A stretch of DNA of 64,000 bases from a virus: the IMG/VR virus record IMGVR_UViG_3300010373_000006, positions 1 to 64,000 of that record. The stretch is one strand, 5' to 3'. The translations under genes were made by a program, and so were the position numbers. Numbering within the stretch: the first letter of the stretch is position 1; each line of letters begins with the position of its first letter. Shown here one piece after another: positions 36,850-45,668 of this stretch. The notes beneath the pieces are model-generated. The model searched no databases. It was not told the origin of the DNA and saw nothing but the letters and a program-made list of their open reading frames with translations.

Positions 36850-37022
36850 TGTGAACGTATCAAACTATCGGTACACCGTGATAGATTTGTGCGATAATAT
36901 GGGTAATATGATACGACTAGGAAGGGCGAAAATCGGGGTGACGAAACCTCGTCATTCGCGTCATTTCAGCACACGATCATATCAACGAATGCGTATCAAA
37001 TTGATAAAAAAACTCCGATTTC
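36850..37022. promoter_or_regulatory. AT-rich control region ahead of the late genes
   Basis: This stretch is much richer in A+T than its surroundings. CGTATCA occurs at 36856 and 36992 on the plus strand and at 36909-36915 on the minus strand. The 11-mer CGGTACACCGT (36869-36879) is the core of the origin iterons. GATAAT (36893-36898) may be a -10 box, though no good -35 is present. It is probably the late control region. Confidence 0.45.
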
Positions 37023-38570
37023 ATGCGATTTTTTATGGGTCCTTCCGCTTATGCGTTGCGAAGGACGTCGCACCGGGAACAGCCCATTTATGCAATACAC
37101 TTTCTTTTTTTGAGCGTTTCGCCCTTGAGCCAAGCCAGCAAAGCCCGTCGTTCTGACGCCCGAAAACCCGCGCAAGATGAGCCCGTAAAGGCGCTTGCGC
37201 CCGTCTCGCGAGTCACGATCGACGCCCTGACGCCCGACCCCGCGAACCTCCGCAAGCACACCGATCGCAACGTCGCGGCGGTGGACGCCAGCGTGAAGCG
37301 TTTCGGTCCCGCACGCTCGATCGTGATCGACGAAAACGGCGTCGTTTGCGCCGGAAATCGCACGCTCGAAAGCGCCAAAGCGGCGGGTTTCACCGATGTT
37401 TTGATCGTTGACCCCGAGCCGGGGCAGTTGGTCGCGGTGCGGCGCAAGGACTGGAGCCCCACCGAGGCGGTCGCGTACGGCATCGCGGACAACCGCTCGT
37501 CGGACCTCGGGGCGAACTCGTGGGAAGACGTGGCGCTGGCCGAGACGCTTCGGGCGATGCAGAGCGAGGCGTTCGATCTGGGAGCGGTCGGGTTTACGGG
37601 GGACGAGGTTGACGAGCTGGTGAAGGGGCTGGGGAATGCGTTGGTGGGTGGTGAAGGGGGATCGAGCGGCGAAGACCAAGGCGCTCAGCACGACAAGGCC
37701 GACGAATTGCAGGCGAAGTGGGACGTGAAGACGGGCGACCTGTGGGTGATCCCGAGCAAGACCGGGAAGGGCGAACATCGACTGCTGTGCGGGGACTCGA
37801 CGAAGGCGGAGGACGTGGCGAGGGTGATGGCGGGGGAGAAGGCGGACCTGTGCTTCACGAGCCCGCCCTACGGCCAGCAGCGCGATTACGAGAGTGGTGG
37901 TATCGGCGACTGGGATGCGCTCATGTGTGGCGTGTTCGGCAATCTGCCGATGGCGGACGCAGGGCAGGTGCTCGTCAACCTCGGGCTCATTCATCGGGAC
38001 GGCGAGTGGATTCCGTACTGGGATGGGTGGATTCAATGGATGAGAGAGCAAGGATGGAGGCGGTTTGGGTGGTACGTGTGGGATCAAGGAAGCGGGTTGC
38101 CAGGCGACTGGAATGGCCGGCTTGCGCCATCGCATGAGTTCGTGTTTCACTTCAATCGGGAGCCAGTCAAACCCGAAAAAACTGTGGCCAAGAAACCGGA
38201 AAGCGTGCGAGATAGAACCGGCGACACCACCATGAGAGGCGACGATCCTGTCGGTCGAACATGGTCGTCCGGCGAAGCCTCGCTTCAGACTCATAAGGTT
38301 TCCGACAGCGTTATACGGGTTCAGCGGCAATGCGGCCCTGTGATGAAAGACACCCATCATCCGGCGGTTTACCCGGTAGGTTTCCCTGAATTCGCAATGA
38401 AATCTTGGCCTGGTATTGCCTACGAGCCCTTCTCCGGTTCCGGAACTACCATCGTCGCCGCCGAGCAAACCGGTCGCCTCGCGAGAGGCATTGAGATATC
38501 GCCCAAGTACGTCGCCGTCGCCCTTGAACGGCTCGCCGGTCTCGGTCTCGAACCCCGCCGCGCATCATGA
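37023..38570 (+). CDS. ParB-like domain - DNA N-methyltransferase fusion
   Basis: The 515-residue frame starts at ATG 37023, but the first 30-45 residues are poorly supported and TTG 37110 or a later start is possible. A ParB N-terminal domain follows (VTIDALTPDPANLRKHTDRN, VCAGNRTLESAKAAG). The methylase part has the catalytic TSPPYGQQRDY near residue 280 and the AdoMet motif FSGSGTTIVAAEQTGR near 470, the beta-class order (catalytic motif first). SPPY can serve N6-adenine or N4-cytosine. Such fusions precede terminase genes in many phages. Confidence 0.85.
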   Translation: MRFFMGPSAYALRRTSHREQPIYAIHFLFLSVSPLSQASKARRSDARKPAQDEPVKALAPVSRVTIDALTPDPANLRKHTDRNVAAVDASVKRFGPARSIVIDENGVVCAGNRTLESAKAAGFTDVLIVDPEPGQLVAVRRKDWSPTEAVAYGIADNRSSDLGANSWEDVALAETLRAMQSEAFDLGAVGFTGDEVDELVKGLGNALVGGEGGSSGEDQGAQHDKADELQAKWDVKTGDLWVIPSKTGKGEHRLLCGDSTKAEDVARVMAGEKADLCFTSPPYGQQRDYESGGIGDWDALMCGVFGNLPMADAGQVLVNLGLIHRDGEWIPYWDGWIQWMREQGWRRFGWYVWDQGSGLPGDWNGRLAPSHEFVFHFNREPVKPEKTVAKKPESVRDRTGDTTMRGDDPVGRTWSSGEASLQTHKVSDSVIRVQRQCGPVMKDTHHPAVYPVGFPEFAMKSWPGIAYEPFSGSGTTIVAAEQTGRLARGIEISPKYVAVALERLAGLGLEPRRAS

Positions 38571-38755
38571 CCCCCACCGGCCTGACCCCTCGCCGCCTCG
38601 CCGAAGTCCTCTCGAAAGTCTCTGGCTCCCCCGTCACCGCTGAGTCCATCGAATCCGACATCGCAAGCGGTGCCCCGATCAATCCCGATGGCACGCTGAA
38701 TCTCATCCGCTACGCCGCCTGGCTCCTCAAGAATGAGCGACCCGACCGCAACTGA
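38567..38755 (+). CDS. small DNA-binding-like protein, possible small terminase
   Basis: The 62-residue product (TPRRLAEVLSKVSGSPVTAE ... NLIRYAAWLLKNE) looks like a helix-turn-helix unit and resembles the first 70 residues of the large terminase that follows, ending in the same L-I-x-Y-x-A-W-L pattern. A role as the small terminase or as a DNA-recognition unit is inferred. Confidence 0.5.
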   Translation: MTPTGLTPRRLAEVLSKVSGSPVTAESIESDIASGAPINPDGTLNLIRYAAWLLKNERPDRN

Positions 38756-38767
38756 TCTATCCGATCC

Positions 38768-41065
38768 ATGAGCGACACGCCCTCCCCTGACCTGCGGAAG
38801 CTCGGTCCCGCCGAGCTCTGCCGGTTACTCAATTCCACCGAACTCGGAACCGTCTTGACCGAACGGCGCTTGACCCTCCAGCGCAACCGTGCCGGCCTGC
38901 GCGTCGGCTCCGGGCGGCATATCGACCTGATCAAATACGTCGCGTGGCTCGTTGGCGAACGGCACGCGCCTCGGCCTGCCACGATCCCGATGGCGCAGGG
39001 GTACGAGCGCGTCAAGGAAGCCGCACGGCAACGGGCCAGCGAGATCGCCAAGAGCGGTCGAGACATCGGGGAACTGCCCACGGTTGCCGATGCTGAACGC
39101 AGGGCGGCCTGCCAGTTCAATTACCGGCTGTTCTGCGAATCGTACTTCCCGCAAACCTTCAGCCTCGCATGGAGCGAGGATCATTTGAAGGTTATCGGCC
39201 AGATCGAAACCTCCGTCCTTCAAGGCGGTCTGTTCGCCACCGCGATGCCGCGAGCATCCGGCAAGACCGCCCTCGCCGAAGCGGCCTGCATCTGGGCATC
39301 CCTCTACGGGCACCGTGACTTCATGGCGCTCATCGGCTCAGACGAGGGCCACGCCGGCCAGATGCTTAACTCCATCAAAGCCGAACTGGAGGGCAACGAC
39401 GAACTCATCGCCGACTTCCCCGAGGTTTGCGTCCCGATCGAAAAACTCGAGGGGATCGCCAACCGATGCGCCGGCCAGCTCTACCAGGGCGAGCGAACCC
39501 GGATCGGCTGGACTGCCAGCGAAGTCATCCTCCCGACCGTCAAGGGCTCGGCCGCATCGGGTGCGATCATCAAGGTCGCGGGCATCACCGGCGGCCTGCG
39601 CGGCATGAAGTTCAAGCGTCCGGATGGCAAGACTGTTCGCCCCTCGCTGGTGGTCGTCGACGACCCGCAAACCGACGGATCGGCGCACTCCCCAAGCCAA
39701 TGCCAGACGCGCGAACGCATCCTCGCGGGTGCGATCCTCGGCCTCGCCGGACCCGGCAAGAAAATCTCCGGCATCATGCCCTGCACGGTAATCGCCACCG
39801 GCGACATGGCCGACAACATCCTCGACCGCGACAAGCATCCCGAATGGAACGGGACGCGCACGAAGATGATTTACAGCTTCCCGACGAACGAAAAGCTCTG
39901 GGAAGAGTACGCGCGCATCCGCTCCGATGGACTGAAGGCCGAGCAAGGGATCACCGAAGCGACCGAATTCTATCGCGAGAACCGCGAAGCGATGGATGAG
40001 GGTGCAAAAGTCGCGTGGGAAGAGCGATTCGAGCATGACGAGATATCCGCAATCCAGCATGCGATGAACTTGAAGTTGCGGGATGAGCGCGCGTTCTTCG
40101 CCGAGTACCAGAACGAGCCCATGAAGGACGCGGACGCTCGCCCCGACGACCTCACGCCCGACCAGATCACCGCCAAGCTAAACCGCCACGCAAAGGGCAC
40201 TGTCCCTCTTGGCAGCGACAAGATCACCGCATTCATCGACGTGCAAAAGTCGCTCCTGTACTACGCGGTTGTGGGCTGGGAAGACGGCTTCACCGGCAAT
40301 CTTCTGGCCTACGGTGCCTTCCCCGAGCAGAACCGCCATTACTTCACGCTCCGCGACGCCAAGCAATCCATCGCCGACGTGATCAAAGCCCCCGACCTGG
40401 AAGGCCAGATTTACGGGGCGCTCGAAATGCTGACCGGAGCGCTCTTGGGTCGCGGATGGCCGAGAGACGACGGCGTTGATCTGAAGATTGAGCGCCTGTT
40501 GATTGACGCCAACTGGGGCGACTCCACGGACATCATTTACAAGTTTTGCAGGCAGTCGCAGCACTCGGCCATCCTCACCCCGGCGCACGGAAAATACATC
40601 GGCGCGTCATCCTCCCCGATGCGTGAATGGCCGAAACGCGAGGGCGAACGCCGCGGACAGAACTGGATTCTCCGGTCAGGCGCGAAGCGAAGCGTTCGGC
40701 ACGTCATCGTTGATACGAACTTCTGGAAGTCCTTCCTACACAATCGCCTCTCCGTGCCGATGGGCTCGAAGTCCACGTTCACGCTGTACGGCGAGAAGTC
40801 GGCCACACACGAAATGCTGGCCGATCATCTGTGCTCCGAGTACCGCGTTCGCGTGGAGGCGAAGGGCGCGGGCAGGTCGATCGACGAATGGAAGTTGAAA
40901 CCCGAACGCCCTGACAACCACCTGTTCGACTGCCTCGTGGGCTGTTGTGTTGGCGCGTCGATGCAAGGCGTTTCGTTGGACGAATCGACCGTTGCGGCGG
41001 CTCCGAAAAAGACGCGCGTCTCATTCAAGGATCTTCAGGCCCAACGACGACAGGCGCGAGCCTGA
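38768..41065 (+). CDS. terminase large subunit
   Basis: The 765-residue protein has an N-terminal helix-turn-helix-like unit, then the ATPase domain with Walker A MPRASGKTALAEAA near residues 160-172, Walker B SLVVVDDPQ near 297-304, and a nuclease-type C-terminal half (TAFIDVQKSLLYYAVVGW, LLIDANWGDSTD, DNHLFDCLVGC). It packages DNA into the prohead and cuts it. The size and the added N-terminal unit are larger than in most phages. Confidence 0.88.
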   Translation: MSDTPSPDLRKLGPAELCRLLNSTELGTVLTERRLTLQRNRAGLRVGSGRHIDLIKYVAWLVGERHAPRPATIPMAQGYERVKEAARQRASEIAKSGRDIGELPTVADAERRAACQFNYRLFCESYFPQTFSLAWSEDHLKVIGQIETSVLQGGLFATAMPRASGKTALAEAACIWASLYGHRDFMALIGSDEGHAGQMLNSIKAELEGNDELIADFPEVCVPIEKLEGIANRCAGQLYQGERTRIGWTASEVILPTVKGSAASGAIIKVAGITGGLRGMKFKRPDGKTVRPSLVVVDDPQTDGSAHSPSQCQTRERILAGAILGLAGPGKKISGIMPCTVIATGDMADNILDRDKHPEWNGTRTKMIYSFPTNEKLWEEYARIRSDGLKAEQGITEATEFYRENREAMDEGAKVAWEERFEHDEISAIQHAMNLKLRDERAFFAEYQNEPMKDADARPDDLTPDQITAKLNRHAKGTVPLGSDKITAFIDVQKSLLYYAVVGWEDGFTGNLLAYGAFPEQNRHYFTLRDAKQSIADVIKAPDLEGQIYGALEMLTGALLGRGWPRDDGVDLKIERLLIDANWGDSTDIIYKFCRQSQHSAILTPAHGKYIGASSSPMREWPKREGERRGQNWILRSGAKRSVRHVIVDTNFWKSFLHNRLSVPMGSKSTFTLYGEKSATHEMLADHLCSEYRVRVEAKGAGRSIDEWKLKPERPDNHLFDCLVGCCVGASMQGVSLDESTVAAAPKKTRVSFKDLQAQRRQARA

Positions 41066-41080
41066 GAAGGGAAGCCGCCG

Positions 41081-41350
41081 ATGTCCGCAATTGACGATGC
41101 CGCCGCAGCCGACGCCGCCCTTGTCTCCGCCTTGGGTGGCCCGCAGCGCGTTACCGGCGACGCGGGCTCGGTGGAGCAATTCAAACTTGCCGACCTGATC
41201 GCCGCTCATAAGTACCTCGCCTCCATCGCAGCGTCGACGACGCGCAACCGCGGGCTCCGCTTCAACAAACTCACGCCCGATGGCACCGCAGGTCGTCGCC
41301 GATGCGGCGGCTTGACGGACGATCGCTGGCCCTACGGTTTCGGCGGCTAA
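41081..41350 (+). CDS. small head protein, gpW-like position
   Basis: The 89-residue product is helical at first (EQFKLADLIAAHKYLASIAA) and basic later. It sits between terminase and portal, where lambda and its relatives encode gpW-type joining proteins, and the size fits. Sequence identity to gpW cannot be judged here. Confidence 0.5.
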   Translation: MSAIDDAAAADAALVSALGGPQRVTGDAGSVEQFKLADLIAAHKYLASIAASTTRNRGLRFNKLTPDGTAGRRRCGGLTDDRWPYGFGG

Positions 41351-41359
41351 TACGCAACC

Positions 41360-42850
41360 ATGATCCTCGGTCCTAACGGCCAACCCTTAACGCGACCACA
41401 AGCCGCGGCGCCGAAGGTGCGCGCACGCTATGACGCCGCGGTCACCGACCACGAGAACAAGAACCACTGGGCGAACGTTGATCACTTCTCCGCGCGTGCC
41501 GCGAACAACATCCAGGTTCGCCGCATCCTCCGCGACCGAGCACGGTACGAACGAGCGAACAACTCCTACTGTGCCGGCATCATCCTCACTCTCGCCAACG
41601 ACACCATCGGCACCGGGCCACGTCTTCAGGTCAACACCGAAGACGAATCGCTGAACGAAACCATCGCGAAGGCATGGGAAGAATGGTCGCGCTGTGCGGG
41701 TCTCGCCCAGAAGCTCCACACGATGCGTCAGAGCCGCGCCGTCGACGGTGAGGCGTTCGCGCTCCTGGTGACGAACCCCCGACTCGGCACGGACGTACAA
41801 CTCGACCTCAAACTACTCGACGCCGAGCAGGTCTCCACGCCATTCCCCTACCCGCTCAACCCGCACGTCGATGACGGGATGGTTATCGACGATCAGGGTA
41901 ACGTCGTGGAATGGCACGTACTGAAATATCACCCGGGCGATATGTTCTATTACGGGTTCCCGTTCCAGTTTGACCGCCTATCGCCGTCCCATGTCATCCA
42001 GTGGTTCCGTGCTGATCGTCCCTGGCAATTCCGCGGCGTACCCGAGATCACACCCGCCCTTCCGCTGTTCGCGCAACTGCGCCGCTACACGCTCGCCGTG
42101 CTCGCCGCTGCCGAAACCGCCGCGGACTTCGCCGCCGTCATTCAGACCGACATGCCGCCGGACTCGGATGACTTCGAGGTTGGCACGCCGTTCGAGACGA
42201 TGCCGATCGACAAACGGATGATGACCACGCTTCCCGCCGGCTACAAACTCGGCCAGTTCAAGGCTGAACAGCCCGCGCAAAACTACGAGATGTTCAAAGA
42301 CGCGATCCTCAATGAGATCGCACGATGCATGAACATGCCGTTCAATGTGGCGGCTGGAAATAGCAAGAACTACAACTATTCCAGTGGCCGTCTGGATCAC
42401 CAGACGTACCACAAGGCCATCGGCGTCGATCGCAATCATCTCGAACGAAACGTTCTCGAACCTGTCTTCACAGCCTGGGTAGCCGAAGCACGGCTTGCGA
42501 CGAGCATCATTCCGGCCGACCTCCAGACGATTCCCTACCAGTGGTACTGGGACGGTTTCGGCCACGTCGACCCTGCCAAGGAAGCCAACGCGCAGGAAAC
42601 CCGGCTCGCGTCATGCACGACCACGCTTGCTCACGAGTGTGCGCGAGAAGGCCGCGACTGGAGACAGGTCATCCGGCAGCGCGCACGCGAAATCGCCGAG
42701 ATGCGATCCCTTGGTCTGCCTATCGCCGAGCCGAGCGGAACCGTGCTCGCGCCCGAAGTGGACGAGTCCGACGACACCATCGCGCCGCCCGCATCTGCCG
42801 CGCATCGCGGTCGCAACGGGTTCCTGTCGCATTACCGGAATGGAGATTGA
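41360..42850 (+). CDS. portal protein, lambda family
   Basis: The 496-residue product matches the lambda-type portal family: YDAAVTDHENKNHW near the start, RRILRDRARYERANNSYC, DEFRG-like RPWQFRGVPEITPAL, AAETAADFAAVIQT, and the SSGRLDHQTYHKAI segment. It forms the ring through which DNA enters the head. It follows the terminase as expected. Confidence 0.9.
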   Translation: MILGPNGQPLTRPQAAAPKVRARYDAAVTDHENKNHWANVDHFSARAANNIQVRRILRDRARYERANNSYCAGIILTLANDTIGTGPRLQVNTEDESLNETIAKAWEEWSRCAGLAQKLHTMRQSRAVDGEAFALLVTNPRLGTDVQLDLKLLDAEQVSTPFPYPLNPHVDDGMVIDDQGNVVEWHVLKYHPGDMFYYGFPFQFDRLSPSHVIQWFRADRPWQFRGVPEITPALPLFAQLRRYTLAVLAAAETAADFAAVIQTDMPPDSDDFEVGTPFETMPIDKRMMTTLPAGYKLGQFKAEQPAQNYEMFKDAILNEIARCMNMPFNVAAGNSKNYNYSSGRLDHQTYHKAIGVDRNHLERNVLEPVFTAWVAEARLATSIIPADLQTIPYQWYWDGFGHVDPAKEANAQETRLASCTTTLAHECAREGRDWRQVIRQRAREIAEMRSLGLPIAEPSGTVLAPEVDESDDTIAPPASAAHRGRNGFLSHYRNGD

Positions 42851-42853
42851 TCA

Positions 42854-45349
42854 ATGGCAGAAACCTTGAATAGCGCAGGCGATTCGCACGCACATTCCTT
42901 GATTGGAAGCGGCGCCGTAGACAAGACAAGTTCATGGTCCTTCAGTGCCGCCGATGGCAACGCACTGCTTGGCCCAAACGGCGACGACTGGGGGCGTTTT
43001 GGCGCCTGCCATCTTGGTATCAATAGTGACTCGCCCGACCAGACGCGCGGGCATTGGTCCTATCCGTTCGCGAAACTCAAGGATGGCAAGACGACACTCT
43101 TTCGCTCTGCCATCACAGCGATTCGCCAGCGCGCCGGCCAGCAAGGAAGCACCGCGATTTTCGATGCAGCCGGGCGGCTCCTCGAACAGATCGACGGCAA
43201 GAAGAATGCTCAGTCATCGGCTCCGGTCACGCTTCGCGCTGTGGCCACGTTCGACGCAGAGGCCGCGGCGACAAACGACGCAGATCCCGCCGCGCCACGC
43301 AAGCCGCCCACGTTCACGATGGTCGCCAACACCGGCTCCGTCCCGATGCGACTGGAAGGCTGGCGTTACCCGGTCGTGCTCGACTTCGCCGGCGCCAACA
43401 TCCCGAGCCAATCCCTGCCGATCCGCCTTCACCATGACTCGGCGCAAGGCGTAGGCCACACCACGTCAATCGGCTTCGACAACGGCAACATGGTTGCAAA
43501 AGGTGTTGTCTCGCGTGATACGCCATCATCTCGTGATGTGACCAGTTCTGCGAAGAACGGCTTCCCCTGGCAGGCAAGTGTCGGCGCCTCGCCGGATCAA
43601 GTCGAGTTCGTCAAAGAGGGCCAGAGCGCGACCGCTAACGGCCGCATGTTCTCCGGCCCAGTGAATATCGTCCGCTCGTGGACGCTCGGCGAAATCAGTT
43701 TCGTCGACCGCGGCGCGGATGGTCAGACGTCGGCAACCGTTGCCGCGTCGCTTCCCGTTGGCTCCCAGAAAGGGAAACCATCAATGTTTGAGCAATGGTT
43801 ACAGGCCAAGGGGATCGACCCGACGGCCATCAGCGATGAGATCAAGACAGCGCTCCGTGCGGCGTACGACGCCGAGCAGGAACTGAAGGCCAATGCGGCA
43901 ATGACTGCTCAGACCGTACAGGTCAACGCAGCCAACGGTGCCGCGCAAAACGGAGTCCAGGCCAACCCGTCCATCGCCGCGACCCTTGAGCAGATCGTGC
44001 AGGCTCAGCGCGATGAGGATACTCGCGTCCGGCGGATCACGGAGATCGCAGCCGAGCACATCGCAAAGCAGCCTTGGCGGCTTGACCAGTTCGAGAAGTT
44101 GGCCAAGACGGCAATCGCCGCCAAGTCCACCGTGGCCGAATTCGAGCTCAACGCGCTTCGCCTCCGTGCCGAGAGCGGCGCGGGACCGGCCGTGCATGTC
44201 GGTGCGAGCCCCGACAGCGAAAAGAGCCAGAGCGTCCTTGAGGCTGCGATCTGCAAGACCGGACGTCTCACCAACATCGAGAAGCACTTCGACGCGCGTA
44301 CCCTCGAAGCGGCCGACAAGCACTTTCGGTACGGCATCGGCCTTCAGGAAGTGCTGATGTGCGGTGCCGCAGCCAACGGCTATCGCGGTCAGGTCAGCGA
44401 CGTCCGCGGCTTGCTCCGCGCGGCGTTCCAGACGGAGATTCGCGCGGAAGGATTCTCGCTTGTCAACATCCCCGGTATCTTGTCCAACGTCATGAACAAG
44501 TACCTCGTTGACTACTTCAACTCCGTCGAGTCTGCTTGGCGAATCATCGCCGCGATCCGCAACGCTCGCGACTTCAAGCAGATCTCGTCCTACAGCCTGA
44601 CCGGCGATCTTCAGTACGACCTGATCGGGCCGACCGGCGAGATCAAGAGCGGTTCGGTCGGGCAGACGTCGTACAACAACCAGGTCGCGACCTACGGCAA
44701 GATCCTTGCTATTACGCGGCAGGACATCATCAACGATGACCTCGGCGCCCTGATGCGTATTCCGCAACGCCTCGGTCGCGGTGCGGCACTGAAGATCAAC
44801 GACGTCTTTTATACGACGCTCCTCGCTGGCGTCGGCTCGTTCTGGGTCAGCGGCAACAACAATCTGATCACCGGCGCCACGACGACCTTGACCGCTGTTG
44901 GCTTGACCGCGGCATTGCTCAAGTTCCGCCAGCAGACCGATCCCGACGGCAAGCCGCTGGGCATCACGCCAAAGATTCTGCTCGTGCCTCCCGAACTGGA
45001 GGTTACGGGCAAGCAGTTGATGAACTCCGCATTCTTCAATACCGGCGGTTCCGCCACGACCGCGCAGGTTCCTAACATGAACACATGGCAGGGTGCGTAT
45101 AACCTTGCCGCGTCGACCTACCTCTCAAACGCGAACTACACCGGCTACTCGACAACCGCGTGGTTCTTGCTCGCCGATCCGATGGACATGCCTACCATCG
45201 AGGTTGCGTTCCTCAATGGTCGTGAAGTGCCGATGATCGAATCGGCCGAGGCCGAGTTCGACACGCTTGGCATCCAGGTCCGCGGCGTCCATGACTTCGG
45301 CGTCGCCCTTCAGGAGCAACGCGGCTCCGTTCGCTCCGCAGGCGCGTAA
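42854..45349 (+). CDS. prohead protease - scaffold - major capsid polyprotein
   Basis: One 831-residue frame combines three functions that are usually separate genes. Residues about 25-110 are a family-typical N-terminal region (WSYPFAKLKDGKTTLFRSAI). Residues 150-310 are a prohead protease with His193 in RLHHDSAQGVGH and Ser in PWQASVGASPD. Residues 320-440 are a charged helical scaffold. From about 455 the Mu gpT-like major capsid follows (MNKYLVDYFNSVESAWR, DDLGALMRIPQRLGRGAAL, LLVPPELE). Self-cleavage during maturation is expected. No internal stop or second start with a strong site was seen. Confidence 0.85.
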   Translation: MAETLNSAGDSHAHSLIGSGAVDKTSSWSFSAADGNALLGPNGDDWGRFGACHLGINSDSPDQTRGHWSYPFAKLKDGKTTLFRSAITAIRQRAGQQGSTAIFDAAGRLLEQIDGKKNAQSSAPVTLRAVATFDAEAAATNDADPAAPRKPPTFTMVANTGSVPMRLEGWRYPVVLDFAGANIPSQSLPIRLHHDSAQGVGHTTSIGFDNGNMVAKGVVSRDTPSSRDVTSSAKNGFPWQASVGASPDQVEFVKEGQSATANGRMFSGPVNIVRSWTLGEISFVDRGADGQTSATVAASLPVGSQKGKPSMFEQWLQAKGIDPTAISDEIKTALRAAYDAEQELKANAAMTAQTVQVNAANGAAQNGVQANPSIAATLEQIVQAQRDEDTRVRRITEIAAEHIAKQPWRLDQFEKLAKTAIAAKSTVAEFELNALRLRAESGAGPAVHVGASPDSEKSQSVLEAAICKTGRLTNIEKHFDARTLEAADKHFRYGIGLQEVLMCGAAANGYRGQVSDVRGLLRAAFQTEIRAEGFSLVNIPGILSNVMNKYLVDYFNSVESAWRIIAAIRNARDFKQISSYSLTGDLQYDLIGPTGEIKSGSVGQTSYNNQVATYGKILAITRQDIINDDLGALMRIPQRLGRGAALKINDVFYTTLLAGVGSFWVSGNNNLITGATTTLTAVGLTAALLKFRQQTDPDGKPLGITPKILLVPPELEVTGKQLMNSAFFNTGGSATTAQVPNMNTWQGAYNLAASTYLSNANYTGYSTTAWFLLADPMDMPTIEVAFLNGREVPMIESAEAEFDTLGIQVRGVHDFGVALQEQRGSVRSAGA

Positions 45350-45366
45350 TCGGTAACGGCATCTCA

Positions 45367-45391
45367 GCCGGCCGAGGCGTTCTCGGCCGGC
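45367..45391. terminator. hairpin after the capsid gene
   Basis: GCCGGCCGAG and CTCGGCCGGC form a perfect 10-bp stem with a GCGTT loop, followed by ATCGTTTC rather than a full T-run. It may partly stop transcription or protect the capsid message, as often seen after major capsid genes. Confidence 0.55.
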
Positions 45392-45419
45392 ATCGTTTCA
45401 TACCGCAATGGAGTCATTC

Positions 45420-45668
45420 ATGAAGGTCACATTGACTACGAATCTCGGTCTCATCGACGCCAAACGGCTCGGAATCGGCGCCGCAATGGAGGGCGACACG
45501 ATCGACGCTGACGACCCCTCTGCGGGCGAACTGATCAAGCGCGGCTGGGCCATTCCCGCCACCGCGAAGACCACCCCGGCAACCGCCGACATCAAGGCCG
45601 TCCCTCCGACCGGCGATCTGAAAAGCGCACCCAAGGGCGCGCCCACATCGGACAAGGGCCAGGCGTAA
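45420..45668 (+). CDS. small head-region protein, 82 aa
   Basis: ATG 45420 lies 6 bases after TGGAG (ATG 45408 lacks a site). MKVTLTTNLGLIDAKRL and GELIKRGWAIPA resemble small phage proteins found after the capsid gene; the rest is Pro/Lys/Thr-rich. Its TAA overlaps the next ATG. Confidence 0.5.
   Translation: MKVTLTTNLGLIDAKRLGIGAAMEGDTIDADDPSAGELIKRGWAIPATAKTTPATADIKAVPPTGDLKSAPKGAPTSDKGQA

Noticed and set aside
36836-37156. 106-codon frame across the AT-rich control region
   Set aside because: It overlaps the start of the ParB-methylase gene and the regulatory motifs, and its codon use does not resemble neighbouring genes.
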